DNA of 22,576 bases from JBCDBY01 sp039182715. Its GTDB lineage: Bacteria; Planctomycetota; PLA2. Of this stretch, positions 22,555 to 22,576 are shown one piece after another (the first letter of the stretch is position 1; the number at the start of each line of letters is the position of its first letter). Location of the stretch: assembly GCA_039182715.1 (NCBI GenBank), contig JBCDBY010000031.1, positions 1 to 22,576 of the forward strand. Direction: 5' to 3'. The position numbers and the translations under genes are program-made. The notes under the pieces are model-generated. The model was not told the DNA's origin. It saw nothing but the letters and a program-made list of their open reading frames with translations, and searched no databases.

Positions 22555-22576
22555 CGCGGAAGCATCCACTGCGCGC

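Noticed and set aside
1..22576. tRNA or rRNA genes
   Set aside because: I found no T-arm/anticodon-like pattern outside coding sequence and no rRNA-like block by eye; a tRNA-scan was not possible.

Overview
This is a high-GC chromosomal window with dense coding on both strands. I call eighteen protein genes and no rRNA, tRNA, CRISPR array or transposase. The organism looks like an environmental Gram-negative-type bacterium. Evidence is a GspK-type pseudopilin, LAAC lipoboxes, Sec signal peptides, FG-GAP repeat proteins, a diheme cytochrome c and a metallophosphatase-LamG protein. Planctomycetota is my best guess and Myxococcota or a related lineage is possible. No phylogenetic marker settles it.

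Left part (1-8558). A repeat-bearing leader (1-355) precedes a small DUF4388-like protein. Its 3' end overlaps, tail to tail, a minus-strand gene that joins a GspF (T2SF) domain to a GspE-like region with no Walker A. Divergent from that gene is a tight plus-strand run: ABC ATPase, ABC-2 permease (ATGA overlap), two exported FG-GAP proteins (GTGA overlap) and a GspK-like pseudopilin. After a structured 72-bp leader comes the most unusual gene, an HU-like domain fused to a receiver-like domain and a GHKL (RsbW/SpoIIAB-type) ATPase domain. It ends at one arm of a 21-bp perfect inverted repeat.

Middle part (8559-14707). The other arm of that repeat touches the stop codon of a minus-strand pair, roadblock/LC7 and GAF-roadblock, coupled by an ATGA overlap. 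A divergent exported alpha/beta-hydrolase with a long charged helical tail follows. It converges, over a shared hairpin, on a 1028-residue exported protein with an STN/secretin-like module near its C-terminus.

Right part (14708-22576). A DusB-type tRNA-dihydrouridine synthase, a lipoprotein of unknown function and a short-chain dehydrogenase run together on the plus strand. Then comes a 387-bp gene-free stretch holding three tandem terminator-like hairpins (facing the minus strand) and a possible structured RNA. It leads into a RoxA-like diheme cytochrome c, a second mirrored repeat, a GH26-type glycoside hydrolase lipoprotein, and a convergent, 3'-overlapping metallophosphatase-LamG protein.

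Shared themes are envelope and secretion functions (pseudopilin, T2SF/GspE hybrid, STN-like protein, ABC exporter) and protein-interaction signalling (DUF4388, roadblock, GAF, degenerate receiver, GHKL ATPase). That these form one system is inference. Several genes have an AT-rich TANNNT-like hexamer only 5-9 nt before the start codon, which would give leaderless or nearly leaderless mRNAs.
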